The notes under the pieces are model-generated. The model saw only the letters and a program-made list of their open reading frames with translations, ran no database searches and was not told the origin of the DNA. A stretch of 64,000 nucleotides of DNA from Prevotellaceae bacterium (GTDB lineage: Bacteria; Bacteroidota; Bacteroidia; Bacteroidales; Bacteroidaceae): the NCBI GenBank assembly GCA_019420585.1, contig JAHZGX010000002.1, forward strand, positions 1 through 64,000, in the 5' to 3' direction. The position numbers and the translations under genes were made by a program. Of this stretch, positions 7,125 through 15,955 are shown piece after piece; position 1 is the stretch's first letter, and each line of letters begins with the position of its first letter.

Positions 7125-8540
7125 CTATCTCTCTTGAACTATCAATATTCTCGCTTTAGCCATGTAAGTTATCTCCTCCAGCACATAATCCCGTACCCTC
7201 AACTTGGCTTCCCTGTCCTTGCAACAGCGCCTTGCAATGGCCTCATCCTGCAATTCACGAACCGACATGGTGCCACTATTCCTACGCAAGCATGAGGCTA
7301 TCTGCTCATCCTCTTCAATCAGAGGAAACTCATTGAAGCCCGGATAAAGGAGACTAGGGCTTACGGCAATCCTGTCCAATGGAAAATTCTCCTCACATTT
7401 GAAATGCCTTCTAAGGTATTTCTTTTCCTCTTCAGATGACAAAGCGACAGAAAAAAGGCTGAATCCCGGCGGCAAAGACACACAGGAATCCTCTCCACCA
7501 CTGTCTGAAGCAAAAAACGCGAGCAAACCTTTGGCTGTTGCCTCCTCCGTATCTGCAAGAAGTTTCTTATCCAAAGTCTCCCACTCTCTAATCCTTTCGC
7601 TCAGAAACTCATCATACAAGCCCCCCCGCCTAAGCACGAAAGCAAAAGGCAACGCTCCTGCAATATCCACCGCACGATGATAGTAATCCGGATAAAAGGC
7701 AAGCAGGACATCGGCCACACGCCGGTATATGTTCTTCACACGTTTGTGGCCACCCAATATGTGGAAAAAGCCCTTCTCATGAAACTTGGCCACATCACAG
7801 AAGTCACGACGCGTATAGCCATTGTCTGCCACGGCACGCTTTATGACCCTCGCAATGTCCTTCCCGACCGTCTTGGCATAGATGGCAAACAGCATCTGCT
7901 CAAAAAAGACATTACAGTCAACGCGTGAGCAGGGATTCCCCGAGTCATTCAGCCTGTTCTTTTCCAAAAATCGCTTGGCCTCATCACAATAATCATGGAT
8001 AAACCTCAAGTCACTTCCGCCAAACACACCCATGTTATAAGAAGGAAGAAGTTCATCACCAAGAACACTACGAACATAGTCTGGGAGCCACACGCCTGGT
8101 ATTCTCAGGATGGCATCAAGCATATTCCTGTAATATGCCGTACCTATCTCCTCGTTCTGTACAACGAGACCTGCCTCAAGGACATCCTCTTCAAACGGAC
8201 GGGATATGTATATATCCCCATCCACATGCAGGAATGGCTCTGTCTGCATGGAGTAGGTCTTGATTTTTGCATACGCCCAGTGCTGCGGCAGGCAGAGACT
8301 ATCATCATAAACCACATGCACATCCGTATAAGGCAGATGCAGTTTATCTATCAGCACCTCATAGCCACGCTGGTCGGTGTAGAGTTCCACCTGGTCATAA
8401 TGCTCACGCAAGGAGCAGCAACTCAACGCCCATGACATCAGGTTGTACTCGGGATGAGTCCATCCACAGGACTTAACCAGCGGGGATGCACCACCGCTCC
8501 AGAATGTCTGTATGATACGCACGCGGTTCTTCATCTTCAT
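7125..8540 (-). CDS. DUF6734-like glycosyltransferase
   Basis: A 471-residue protein resembling GT-A-type transferases. Near the N-terminus it has RIIQTFWSGG and a HPEY..MSW segment. HVDGDIYISRPF around residue 105 supplies the DxD metal-nucleotide motif (D107, D109). SYNMGVFGG follows, as in transferases acting on protein or glycan acceptors. The C-terminal third is variable and rich in charged residues. No membrane segment is seen. The domain match to DUF6734 is from memory of the family and has not been tested. The gene heads a cluster with the NPYS/GGWV protein and the BspA-like proteins, so one of these could be its acceptor. A decayed copy of its 5' end lies at 4375-4553. Confidence 0.7.
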   Translation of the reverse strand: MKMKNRVRIIQTFWSGGASPLVKSCGWTHPEYNLMSWALSCCSLREHYDQVELYTDQRGYEVLIDKLHLPYTDVHVVYDDSLCLPQHWAYAKIKTYSMQTEPFLHVDGDIYISRPFEEDVLEAGLVVQNEEIGTAYYRNMLDAILRIPGVWLPDYVRSVLGDELLPSYNMGVFGGSDLRFIHDYCDEAKRFLEKNRLNDSGNPCSRVDCNVFFEQMLFAIYAKTVGKDIARVIKRAVADNGYTRRDFCDVAKFHEKGFFHILGGHKRVKNIYRRVADVLLAFYPDYYHRAVDIAGALPFAFVLRRGGLYDEFLSERIREWETLDKKLLADTEEATAKGLLAFFASDSGGEDSCVSLPPGFSLFSVALSSEEEKKYLRRHFKCEENFPLDRIAVSPSLLYPGFNEFPLIEEDEQIASCLRRNSGTMSVRELQDEAIARRCCKDREAKLRVRDYVLEEITYMAKARILIVQER

Positions 8541-8677
8541 GGCTGATGCGCTGTTAGTTGTTAGTGATTAGTACATTCCAAATGTACGGACTTTATATAC
8601 ATGCAGCAAACAGATTATGGGCAATCTTCCAATTATTATGTTTTCTTAACAAAGAACGTATTCAAATCACATTTCAT

Positions 8678-8871
8678 CCCCAATCGGCCATTAGGGTTCT
8701 GATGTTTTTCTGTGCTCTCTTTTTCTGTTTGCCACCAACTTCTTGAAGGCGTAGCGGGCTACGGCGAGAGGAGGTGGGCAGTAAACAGGGAAAGAGAGTA
8801 CGGAAAACACAGAACAGAGTTCCTCTGGACAAGCAAGGGAAACATGTCTCGGTCTAATGGCCGATTGGGGG
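8678..8871 (+). repeat. MITE-like hairpin element, copy A
   Basis: A 194-bp element with perfect 17-bp terminal inverted repeats (CCCCAATCGGCCATTAG at 8678-8694, its complement at 8854-8870). The whole element is an imperfect palindrome. CTGTTTGCCACC...CTTCT pairs with GAG...GGTGGGCAGTAAACAG around the centre GTAGCGGGCTAC. Related copies lie at 21034, 26171 and 34633. No gene is encoded. It fills most of the 425-bp gap between the glycosyltransferase and the epimerase. Confidence 0.9.
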
Positions 8872-8965
8872 TTATCCTCCCGGGAACAAAAAGAAAACGG
8901 GGAATCACAGAGTTTCCAACACCCTGCAAGACTCCCCGCAAAAACCTATTATAGGCTACGAAGGC

Positions 8966-10012
8966 TCAAAGCCAGCCGTTCTTCCTGTACCACCAGACCG
9001 CCACCTCCACGCCGCGCTCCAGAGGCCAGAAGGGTTCATAGCCGAAGTCACGCCGGGCAGGTTCTATGTCGCACTGCCAGTTACGCTGGCTCAGGATGTG
9101 ATACTTGTCCATGTTGAGGGCATTCATGCGCCCTGTCAGGCGGCTCAGGGCACCGCTCAGAGTACACACGATGCGCAGGAACCACAGGGGAGCCTTGACA
9201 TGCAGTACCCAGGGGTTGCCCATCGATTGCTGCAGGAGGTCGCTGAAACGGCGGCTGTTGTACACTTGCCCGTCACTCAGGAAGTAGGCCTTGCGCAAAG
9301 CCTTCTCCGAATCCATGCACTTATACACGGCCTGCACCACGTCCATCACGTACACGAAGGTTATCTCCTGCGGCTTGTAGCCCACAGAGAAGTCGATGTG
9401 CTGGCGGATGCTCTTCGCCATGAGGAAGTAATCCTTCTCTCTGGGGCCGTACACACCCGTGGGGCGCAGGATGGTATAGGGGACGTCGGTCTGTGTCTCG
9501 AGCCACCGCTCGGCCCGCAGTTTGCTCTTGCCATATTCAGTGTTTGGCTGGGGAGTGTCGGTATCAAGGATGGGAGCATACACCCAAGGATTGTCCCGGG
9601 TGGGCGTGCGTACGGGCTGCTCACGTATGGCTCCGAACACACTCAGGCTGCTCAGATAAACCAGCCGGCGTGGCATCATGCCAGTCTTGCGCAATGCCTC
9701 CACCAGATGCACCGTGCCGTCATGGTTGGTGCAGTAGAAGTCCTGCGGGCAGAGACACTTGGTGGCTCCTGCGGCATGCACGATGTAGTCCCATCCCCGG
9801 CCTCCCATCTGAGCCTTGTAATCCAGCAACTGCCCAACCAGAACTTCCTCGTTGGAGAGATCCAGGCAGGCAAAGCGGATGCGCTCATCCGTCAGATACA
9901 CCCGGCGGCTGCTCTTCCTCATGCCTGCCCACATCTGATGCCCCAGCCTCAGACCTTCCTCTACGATATAACTGCCAATGAAGCCACTGGCACCCGTCAC
10001 CAATATGTTCAT
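8966..10012 (-). CDS. NAD-dependent epimerase/dehydratase (extended SDR)
   Basis: A 348-residue cytoplasmic sugar-nucleotide or related epimerase/reductase. The N-terminal Rossmann motif reads MNILVTGASGFIG. HAAGATK is the cofactor-side loop. Ser in YLSSLSVFG and the YGKSK motif give the catalytic Ser/Tyr/Lys. The substrate-binding C-terminal half includes RPTGVYGPRE and FVYVMDVVQA. The substrate cannot be read from the sequence. The start at 10012 places the Rossmann strand at the N-terminus; the frame's upstream extension has no homology. It is monocistronic and divergent from RNase R. Confidence 0.9.
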   Translation of the reverse strand: MNILVTGASGFIGSYIVEEGLRLGHQMWAGMRKSSRRVYLTDERIRFACLDLSNEEVLVGQLLDYKAQMGGRGWDYIVHAAGATKCLCPQDFYCTNHDGTVHLVEALRKTGMMPRRLVYLSSLSVFGAIREQPVRTPTRDNPWVYAPILDTDTPQPNTEYGKSKLRAERWLETQTDVPYTILRPTGVYGPREKDYFLMAKSIRQHIDFSVGYKPQEITFVYVMDVVQAVYKCMDSEKALRKAYFLSDGQVYNSRRFSDLLQQSMGNPWVLHVKAPLWFLRIVCTLSGALSRLTGRMNALNMDKYHILSQRNWQCDIEPARRDFGYEPFWPLERGVEVAVWWYRKNGWL

Positions 10013-10156
10013 GTTTCCTGTGCGTTTGATTGTTCCGGGCATAAAGGTACGCTCTTTTTGCCACATACATGTAACAGGGCAAGCCAATAACCCACATTGA
10101 CCATCTCTGTATACATTATTTAATAATGCCACGGGGTGACAAGGCGAAAAAAGCCT

Positions 10157-10164
10157 TAACTTTG
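10157..10164 (+). promoter_or_regulatory. Promoter -7 box for rnr
   Basis: TAACTTTG fits TAnnTTTG and lies 50 bases before the RNase R start codon. Confidence 0.65.
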
Positions 10165-10214
10165 CTTTGACGTTGCCCTATGGCACGCCATGGTTGAACC
10201 TAACACATACTACT

Positions 10215-12428
10215 ATGGGAAAAGAGAAGAAATCAGGCCAACGCCTGAAGAAGAGAGACCTGCAAGGCTTGCTGATGAACCTGTTCCAGCAAGCACCGGG
10301 ACTGACATTTGACCTGAAGACGCTCTACCGCACGCTGAACCTGAAGACGCACCCGGCCAAGATGCTGATGATGGACGTGCTGGACGAGATGCTGATGGAC
10401 GACTACATCAAAGAGAACCCGCGTTTCCACTTCGCCCTGAACACGCCCAGGCAGATGATGGAGGGTACATTCCGCCGCAAGGCAAACGGCAAGAACGAGT
10501 TTGTGCCCAGCGACGGAGCAGAACCCATACTGGTGGCAGAGCGGAACAGCATGCATGCCATGGACGGCGACAAGGTGCAGGCCACCATGGTGGCGCGCAG
10601 GAGAAACCATGTGAGGGAGGCCATCGTGACCGAGATTGTGGAGCGTGCCGACCACACCTTCGTGGGTACCCTGCAAGTGAAGAAGGATTACGCCTACCTG
10701 CTGACCGAGGACCGCACGCTGGCCAACGACATATTCATACCCAAGTCGGCACTCAAGAAGGGGAAAGATGGCGACAAGGCCGTGGTAAAGATTACGGAAT
10801 GGCCCGAGAATGCAAAGAATCCCGTGGGCCACGTGGTGGACATCCTGGGCAAGACAGGAGAGAACAACGCGGAGATGCACGCCATACTGGCCGAGTACGG
10901 ACTGCCCTACAAGTACCCCGCCACCGTGGAGAAGGCGGCCGACAAACTGCTCCCGGGCATCAGCGAAGAGGAACTGTCCAAGCGCGAGGACATGCGTGAG
11001 GTGACCACCTTCACCATAGACCCCAGGGATGCCAAGGACTTTGACGATGCCCTGAGCATACGTGCCCTGGAAGGCGGGCTGTGGGAAGTGGGCGTGCACA
11101 TTGCGGACGTGAGCCACTATGTGCCCGAAGGCTCCATCATCGACAAGGAGGCCCAAAAACGCTCCACCAGCGTATACCTGGTGGACCGCACAATACCCAT
11201 GCTCCCGGAGAGGCTCTGCAACTACATCTGCTCCCTGCGTCCCGATGAGGACAAACTGGCTTACAGCGTGATATTCACACTCAACGAGAAAGCCGAGATA
11301 CAGGACTGGCACCTGGCGCACACCGTCATCCGCAGCAACAGGCGCTTCACCTACGAGGAAGTGCAGAAGGTGCTGGAAGACCACCACGAGGCCAGCCCCG
11401 AGGACTACAACAGCCCCGGAGACCATGCAGCCACCCTCTCACCCGGCGCAGAGCCGGCCGAGAAGTATGCCGAAGAACTCATCACGCTCAACCGCATGGC
11501 CAAGGAACTGCGCCGCAAGCGTTTTGCCAAGGGTGCCATAGACTTTGACCGCTGCGAGGTACGCTTCGAGATAGACGGTGAGGGAAAGCCCACAAGCGTC
11601 TACTTCAAGGTGGCCAAGGATGCCAACAAACTGGTGGAGGAGTTCATGCTGCTGGCCAACCGCACCGTGGCAGAAAGCATAGGAAAGGTGGAAAGGGGGC
11701 AGAAGAGCAAGGTGTTCGTATACCGTGTGCACGATACACCCGACCCGCAGAAACTGATGAACCTGTCACAATTCGTGGGCAAGTTCGGCTACAAACTGCG
11801 CACGACTGGCACCAAGGATGACGTGAGCAAGAACCTGAACAAACTGCTTGCCGAAGTAAAGGGCAAGAAAGAGCAGAACGTGGTGGAGATGGTGAGCCTG
11901 CGTGCCATGATGAAAGCCAAGTACAGCATACAGAACATCGGGCATTACGGACTGGCATTCCGCCATTACACCCACTTCACCAGCCCCATACGTCGATACC
12001 CCGACCTGATGGTACACCGCCTGCTCACACGCTATGCCGAAGGTGGCAGGAGCGTTGGACGGGAAAAGTATGAGGAACTGTGTGAGCACTGCAGCGAGAT
12101 GGAACAGACTGCAGCACAGGCAGAACGCTCGAGCATCAAGTACAAGCAGGTGGAATTCATGAAGAATCGCCTGGGCGAGGTGTTTGAAGGAACCATCAGC
12201 GGAGTCACGGAATTTGGCCTTTACGTGGAAGTGAACGAGAACAAGTGCGAGGGTATGGTGCCACTCAGAGACCTCAAGGACGACTATTACGAGTTCGATG
12301 AAAAGAACTACTGCCTGCGCGGACGGGCATCGCATCACTGCTACAACCTGGGCGACAGCGTGAAGATACAAGTGGCGCGCGCCGACCTCTTCCGCAAGCA
12401 ACTTGACTACAAACTGGTGAGGGAATAA
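10215..12428 (+). CDS. rnr: Ribonuclease R
   Basis: A 737-residue processive 3'-5' exoribonuclease of the RNB family that degrades structured RNA in the cytoplasm. The N-terminal winged-helix region (QGLLMNLFQQ...) is followed by two cold-shock domains. The RNB catalytic core begins with TFTIDPRDAKDFDDALS, whose aspartates bind the metals. GLAFRHYTHFTSPIRRYPDL is the conserved late RNB motif. An S1 domain (GEVFEGTISGVTEFGLYVEV) closes the protein. I chose the ATG at 10215; the open frame upstream contains the promoter. It is monocistronic and followed by a strong GC hairpin. Confidence 0.97.
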   Translation: MGKEKKSGQRLKKRDLQGLLMNLFQQAPGLTFDLKTLYRTLNLKTHPAKMLMMDVLDEMLMDDYIKENPRFHFALNTPRQMMEGTFRRKANGKNEFVPSDGAEPILVAERNSMHAMDGDKVQATMVARRRNHVREAIVTEIVERADHTFVGTLQVKKDYAYLLTEDRTLANDIFIPKSALKKGKDGDKAVVKITEWPENAKNPVGHVVDILGKTGENNAEMHAILAEYGLPYKYPATVEKAADKLLPGISEEELSKREDMREVTTFTIDPRDAKDFDDALSIRALEGGLWEVGVHIADVSHYVPEGSIIDKEAQKRSTSVYLVDRTIPMLPERLCNYICSLRPDEDKLAYSVIFTLNEKAEIQDWHLAHTVIRSNRRFTYEEVQKVLEDHHEASPEDYNSPGDHAATLSPGAEPAEKYAEELITLNRMAKELRRKRFAKGAIDFDRCEVRFEIDGEGKPTSVYFKVAKDANKLVEEFMLLANRTVAESIGKVERGQKSKVFVYRVHDTPDPQKLMNLSQFVGKFGYKLRTTGTKDDVSKNLNKLLAEVKGKKEQNVVEMVSLRAMMKAKYSIQNIGHYGLAFRHYTHFTSPIRRYPDLMVHRLLTRYAEGGRSVGREKYEELCEHCSEMEQTAAQAERSSIKYKQVEFMKNRLGEVFEGTISGVTEFGLYVEVNENKCEGMVPLRDLKDDYYEFDEKNYCLRGRASHHCYNLGDSVKIQVARADLFRKQLDYKLVRE

Positions 12429-12469
12429 GACACAGGACGGCCAAGACAAGCCTCACTGCCCATGCACAT

Positions 12470-12524
12470 CCGCCCCTCCCCTCTCCCAAGCCTCATACGG
12501 CCCTGCGGGAGAAGGGAGGGGCGG
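12470..12524. terminator. GC-rich hairpin after rnr
   Basis: An 18-bp stem with one mismatch (12470-12487 with 12507-12524) and a 19-base loop lies 42 bases after the rnr stop. It is also 20 bases past the stop of a small minus-strand reading frame, so it could serve both directions. No T-run follows. Confidence 0.75.
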
Positions 12525-12543
12525 AAACTCAATCTGGGTATCT

Positions 12544-12642
12544 TCATGTCATTCCTAATATGAGGCCAAGCACAATGACCACTATTACCAAGAACAGAAA
12601 GCAAATGACTTTCCTGCACAGGTAAATGTACTTTGCCTGCAT
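12544..12642 (-). CDS. Putative 32-residue single-span membrane peptide
   Basis: A short frame starting ATGCAGGCAAAG encodes a basic N-terminus with three Lys/Arg (MQAKYIYLCRK), then about 18 consecutive hydrophobic residues (ICFLFLVIVVIVLGLILG), then MT and stop. That is the make-up of small inner-membrane peptides and of type I toxins. TATGTTTG at 12681-12688 on the minus strand fits the -7 consensus 39 bases upstream, and a hairpin follows the stop. So a complete small transcription unit is plausible. No family was recognised, and length alone makes a chance frame possible. Confidence 0.4.
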   Translation of the reverse strand: MQAKYIYLCRKVICFLFLVIVVIVLGLILGMT

Positions 12643-12680
12643 TCATCTTACATGTTGCCATAATTTTGAAATTAAATTGT

Positions 12681-12688
12681 CAAACATA
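12681..12688 (-). promoter_or_regulatory. Possible -7 box for the small membrane peptide
   Basis: TATGTTTG on the minus strand matches TAnnTTTG. The 382-bp gap between rnr and the phosphoesterase otherwise holds only the hairpin and the short frame. Confidence 0.4.
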
Positions 12689-12810
12689 AAGCTATAAGTA
12701 TCTGAGATTTGACCACAATATATCTATTCCATTCCTTATATTACTCCTTGTTCATCTGTTTTTCATAATCCGATTGAACGACAGGAAGGAAGTCTACGTT
12801 TTGTATAAAC

Positions 12811-13368
12811 TTATAATGACAGTTCATGGTAAAGACAGACATTGTATAATAAGATTTCTGATGTCTTAAAACTCTTGTTACCATATTCATGTATGTGCCC
12901 GAACAGGTGTATCTTAGGTCTGTGGCACAATATAGTATCGGCAAGATATTGGCATCCCTTGCCGCTGTCCAAGCACCCTTTGGCTGCTCCGTGGGTAATC
13001 AAAATGTCCACGTCATCAGGAATGTCCGCAGGACCGAACAGCCACGGCCTTGCATCCACGGAGTAGAAAACCAGCCCATTGAAAACAAACCTTTCGTCTT
13101 GCAACAGGATGACTTCACGAGGTATACATCTACGTGCAGAAGCTGCATCAAGGTCGAATGACAGGTCGTGATTGCCAGGCGTAAACAGACGTAGACGGGC
13201 AGGAATGGCTGCATACCACGACATAAACGATGTAAGGTCACAAGAATCGGACTCCACATCTCCTACACAAATGAGTATGTCGGCATTCGGCGGAACGGTG
13301 ACCTTTTCATGCATACCGTGTGTGTCGGAGAATGCAAAGATGCGGTAGCCTTTATACAGAATCATCAT
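12811..13368 (-). CDS. Calcineurin-like metallophosphoesterase
   Basis: A 185-residue phosphoesterase with the full two-metal motif set: FSDTHG (D15, H17), GDVES (D37), GNHD (N66, H67), THG (H126) and GHIHEYG (H158, H160). It is short, with no cap domain, like MPPED1- or YfcE-sized enzymes. Members act on phosphodiesters of nucleotides or nucleic acids; the substrate here is unknown. It is last in a minus-strand operon (RtcB, ATPase, GNAT-AAA+, DprA-like), 21 bases after the DprA-like gene. This suggests a role in nucleotide or RNA-end processing, which is inference from context. Confidence 0.9.
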   Translation of the reverse strand: MMILYKGYRIFAFSDTHGMHEKVTVPPNADILICVGDVESDSCDLTSFMSWYAAIPARLRLFTPGNHDLSFDLDAASARRCIPREVILLQDERFVFNGLVFYSVDARPWLFGPADIPDDVDILITHGAAKGCLDSGKGCQYLADTILCHRPKIHLFGHIHEYGNKSFKTSEILLYNVCLYHELSL

Positions 13369-13389
13369 AACTGAATCTTTTAGACGGCC

Positions 13390-14178
13390 TTATATCGGTA
13401 TCGCAATTCCTTCATCTATTAGGAGTTGGTTCCCGGAACTTTCCTCACCATACCGGCCATACCGAACGGCATAAATCTTCTTCCCATACTTCTTGGCAAA
13501 CCGTACGGTGTGCATTGTTCCACTATGCTCGGGACATTGTGCCACAACAATCTCTTCAGACAATGCAGCCTGCAAGCGATTCCGGGCTACCAGACGCGTG
13601 GGGTTGGCCTTCACTCCAATTATCTGCTCCGACAGAAGCAGGCCACCGTTGCCGAGGATGCGTTCCTGCAGGTTTTTGTTTTCCCTGGGATGTGTGATGT
13701 CCAGTCCAGTTGCAACGATTGCTATAGTTCCGCCACGGGAGTCAAGGCATCCCAAATGGGCGGCAGCATCACATCCAAGAGCCAGTCCGCTAATCACAGT
13801 TTTCCCTTGTTTAGCATATTCAGTTCCCCACTTATAGGCGGCACTACAACCTCTCCTGTCGGCTCGTCTTGCGCCAATGACAGCCACGGCCTCTTTCCCC
13901 AATAGTTCCTTGTTACCCAAAAGATGGATGAGCGGAGGACAATCGTTGCCTATACGCCTTAAGTTTTCGGGGAAAACAGGACTATTGAAGGGTAATGTTA
14001 ATATGCCAAATCTCTCTTGTCTTTTCAATAGGGCCACGGCTTTATCAAACAGTTCTTCTGCACCCTCTTGTCTCATGATTAATCTAAATGATTCCGTCGT
14101 AGTCTTAAATATTTCAGATGGAGCATACCCCATTAATTGCAGACATAAAATATGCTCTGTACATAAGTGATTTTCCAT
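13390..14178 (-). CDS. DprA/SLOG-family protein
   Basis: A 262-residue relative of DNA-processing protein A. It keeps the Rossmann-like SLOG core: AVIGARRADRRG (about 98-110), SGLALGCDAAAH (130-141), HPRENKNL (163-170), LLLSE (180-184) and ARNRLQAALSE (198-208). A short helical N-terminal region precedes it, and there is no C-terminal winged helix. DprA loads RecA on single-stranded DNA in transformation. Related SLOG proteins sense nucleotides in defence systems. Lying inside an accessory operon, it is more likely a specialised paralogue than the housekeeping DprA. It is 20 bases after the GNAT-AAA+ gene. Confidence 0.85.
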   Translation of the reverse strand: MENHLCTEHILCLQLMGYAPSEIFKTTTESFRLIMRQEGAEELFDKAVALLKRQERFGILTLPFNSPVFPENLRRIGNDCPPLIHLLGNKELLGKEAVAVIGARRADRRGCSAAYKWGTEYAKQGKTVISGLALGCDAAAHLGCLDSRGGTIAIVATGLDITHPRENKNLQERILGNGGLLLSEQIIGVKANPTRLVARNRLQAALSEEIVVAQCPEHSGTMHTVRFAKKYGKKIYAVRYGRYGEESSGNQLLIDEGIAIPI

Positions 14179-14198
14179 ATTTTCTTGTTATTACATCG

Positions 14199-15941
14199 TT
14201 AGAAAAGATTTCCTTTGTAAAGAGACGGTCTGACTCCGCTGTTACCCATGCAACACAATTCAGTTGTTGCGTCCCAATACGTTTCAAAGGTAAAGAATCC
14301 ATACTTGTCAGGCTCTTGGCTGACAGTTCCTTCCCCTATTTGCTGACCGAGATACAGCATTGGACTAACCGAGGCTTGCCACTTTATTTCTATTTTGCAA
14401 TCGAACTCTTTTTCTATCAACTCTTTATTATTCTTGAAATTCTTCCCGTCCTTACTTATTCCGGCGGCTTGCAACAACCAGTTTGCCACTGTTTCATCGG
14501 GATACAGACGGCCGCCGATGAAGTCGCGCAGGGGCTGATGCTTGTCAATGTCCAATTGTCTGAACATAATAATCTGTATCTTATACTTTGCCAATGGGAT
14601 GTTCATCATCAATTCCGAAGGCACTTCGCCCGTGATATTACATTCCTCAATAATAGATTTCAACACGTCAATGGTTGAAATTTCCAGTGTATTGACCAGT
14701 TTCAAGACATCTTCCTTTAAGGACTGGTCGTTGAGATTGTCGTCAATAACATCACTGACAGCCTTGAAGGACAGGTTGCTGAACTCCTTGATATAGCGTA
14801 TCCGTCCGGGGCGCCCCAGTAGATTTTTGTCAATATCCAGCTCGTTTGTGGTCAGGATGTACAGCTTGCGGGTATTGTTGTACACGCCGTCTATCATCTT
14901 CAGCAGCACCTCCTGATCGTCATCAAAAGTCTTTTCGGCCTCATCAATGAGAATCACACATTCAAAGCACAGCGACTGAATGAACTCCAGTATGCCGTCA
15001 ACGGGGTGTGAGATTATGATTACCGGCAGTCCGATACGGTTACTGAGCAGTTTGGCAGCGATGGTCTTTCCCGTTCCCTTCAGTCCGTTGAAGATGACAC
15101 CAAGATTCTTGTTGCTTTTAGTGAAAATATCAGATGTCCATGTCTTTATCACTCTTGCGATGATGCTCTCGCAGTCAAGGTCGTATATCTTGAAGTCAAA
15201 CGTAAATGATTCATCGATCTTCTCCAGTCCAAGCCGGTCGGTTTGTCGGTCCTTGCGGATACGGAAGACGCCACGTCCCGGAGCGGAAAGCAACGTTGCA
15301 TATCCGGGAATGGGATAGAGTATACCGCCTTCGTTTATCCATTTCTGCCTTTCCACGATGCGGGCACTTTCCCTGTTTGCTTTCTTGTCCGGATTGAGAT
15401 ACTCTTCCTTATAAAGCGTATAGTATTCCAAGTCCACCAGTTCGTTACGGTAGGTGATGCCGCATTCCTTTTTCAGTCCGTCGTAAGTGAAACCGCACTT
15501 CAAGGCCACCCTGCGCGAGGCATCGTTCTTCGGAACGACATAAATCGTCAGCACATCGGCATCTCGCTTGGTAAACATGTACGCCTTCATTGCCCCTACA
15601 ACCTCGGTCATATATCCCTTGCCGCGTGCATCGGTATGAAGGAAATAGCAAATCTCATAGTTGCACTTTTCGCCCGAGACCGTGCTCTTCTTCTCCAGAG
15701 TAAGCTCAAACACACCGATGACGCGTCCGGGACATTCCTTCTCAAGGATTCCAAACATCAGCCCACTCGCCATTCCCCTGCGGATATGGCCTTCCACCTC
15801 ACTCGCGGTGCTCATGGGAGCGAAGCCCGTATCCGTAGCGATACTCTGGTCGCTCATCAGCGCGAAGATATCCTGGACATCTTCCTCAACAGGCGTTCTG
15901 ATGATAAGTCTCTCTGTCGTAAGTTCTGTATTTTTTGTCAT
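14199..15941 (-). CDS. GNAT acetyltransferase fused to an AAA+ ATPase
   Basis: A 580-residue two-part protein. Residues 1-180 form a RimJ/RimL-type GNAT domain: TERLIIRT at the start, then TDARGKGYMTEV as the acetyl-CoA loop, then NDASRRVALKCGF. After a charged linker, residues 200-390 carry an AAA+ module with Walker A GLKGTGKT (286-293), Walker B VILIDEAE (D333, E334), sensor 1 TTNELD and a GRPGRIR segment. The last ~190 residues are unassigned. ATPases with the preceding GGILYPIPGYATLLSAPG motif occur in phages and accessory regions. I know of no standard protein with this GNAT fusion. It may modify a substrate while remodelling it. It is the third gene of the RtcB operon. Confidence 0.85.
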   Translation of the reverse strand: MTKNTELTTERLIIRTPVEEDVQDIFALMSDQSIATDTGFAPMSTASEVEGHIRRGMASGLMFGILEKECPGRVIGVFELTLEKKSTVSGEKCNYEICYFLHTDARGKGYMTEVVGAMKAYMFTKRDADVLTIYVVPKNDASRRVALKCGFTYDGLKKECGITYRNELVDLEYYTLYKEEYLNPDKKANRESARIVERQKWINEGGILYPIPGYATLLSAPGRGVFRIRKDRQTDRLGLEKIDESFTFDFKIYDLDCESIIARVIKTWTSDIFTKSNKNLGVIFNGLKGTGKTIAAKLLSNRIGLPVIIISHPVDGILEFIQSLCFECVILIDEAEKTFDDDQEVLLKMIDGVYNNTRKLYILTTNELDIDKNLLGRPGRIRYIKEFSNLSFKAVSDVIDDNLNDQSLKEDVLKLVNTLEISTIDVLKSIIEECNITGEVPSELMMNIPLAKYKIQIIMFRQLDIDKHQPLRDFIGGRLYPDETVANWLLQAAGISKDGKNFKNNKELIEKEFDCKIEIKWQASVSPMLYLGQQIGEGTVSQEPDKYGFFTFETYWDATTELCCMGNSGVRPSLYKGNLF

Positions 15942-15955
15942 ATCAATTATGTATA

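Noticed and set aside
10233..11426. A 397-codon minus-strand frame opposite rnr
   Set aside because: Antisense shadow of the GC-biased RNase R gene; no domain is recognisable and the plus-strand gene is unambiguous.
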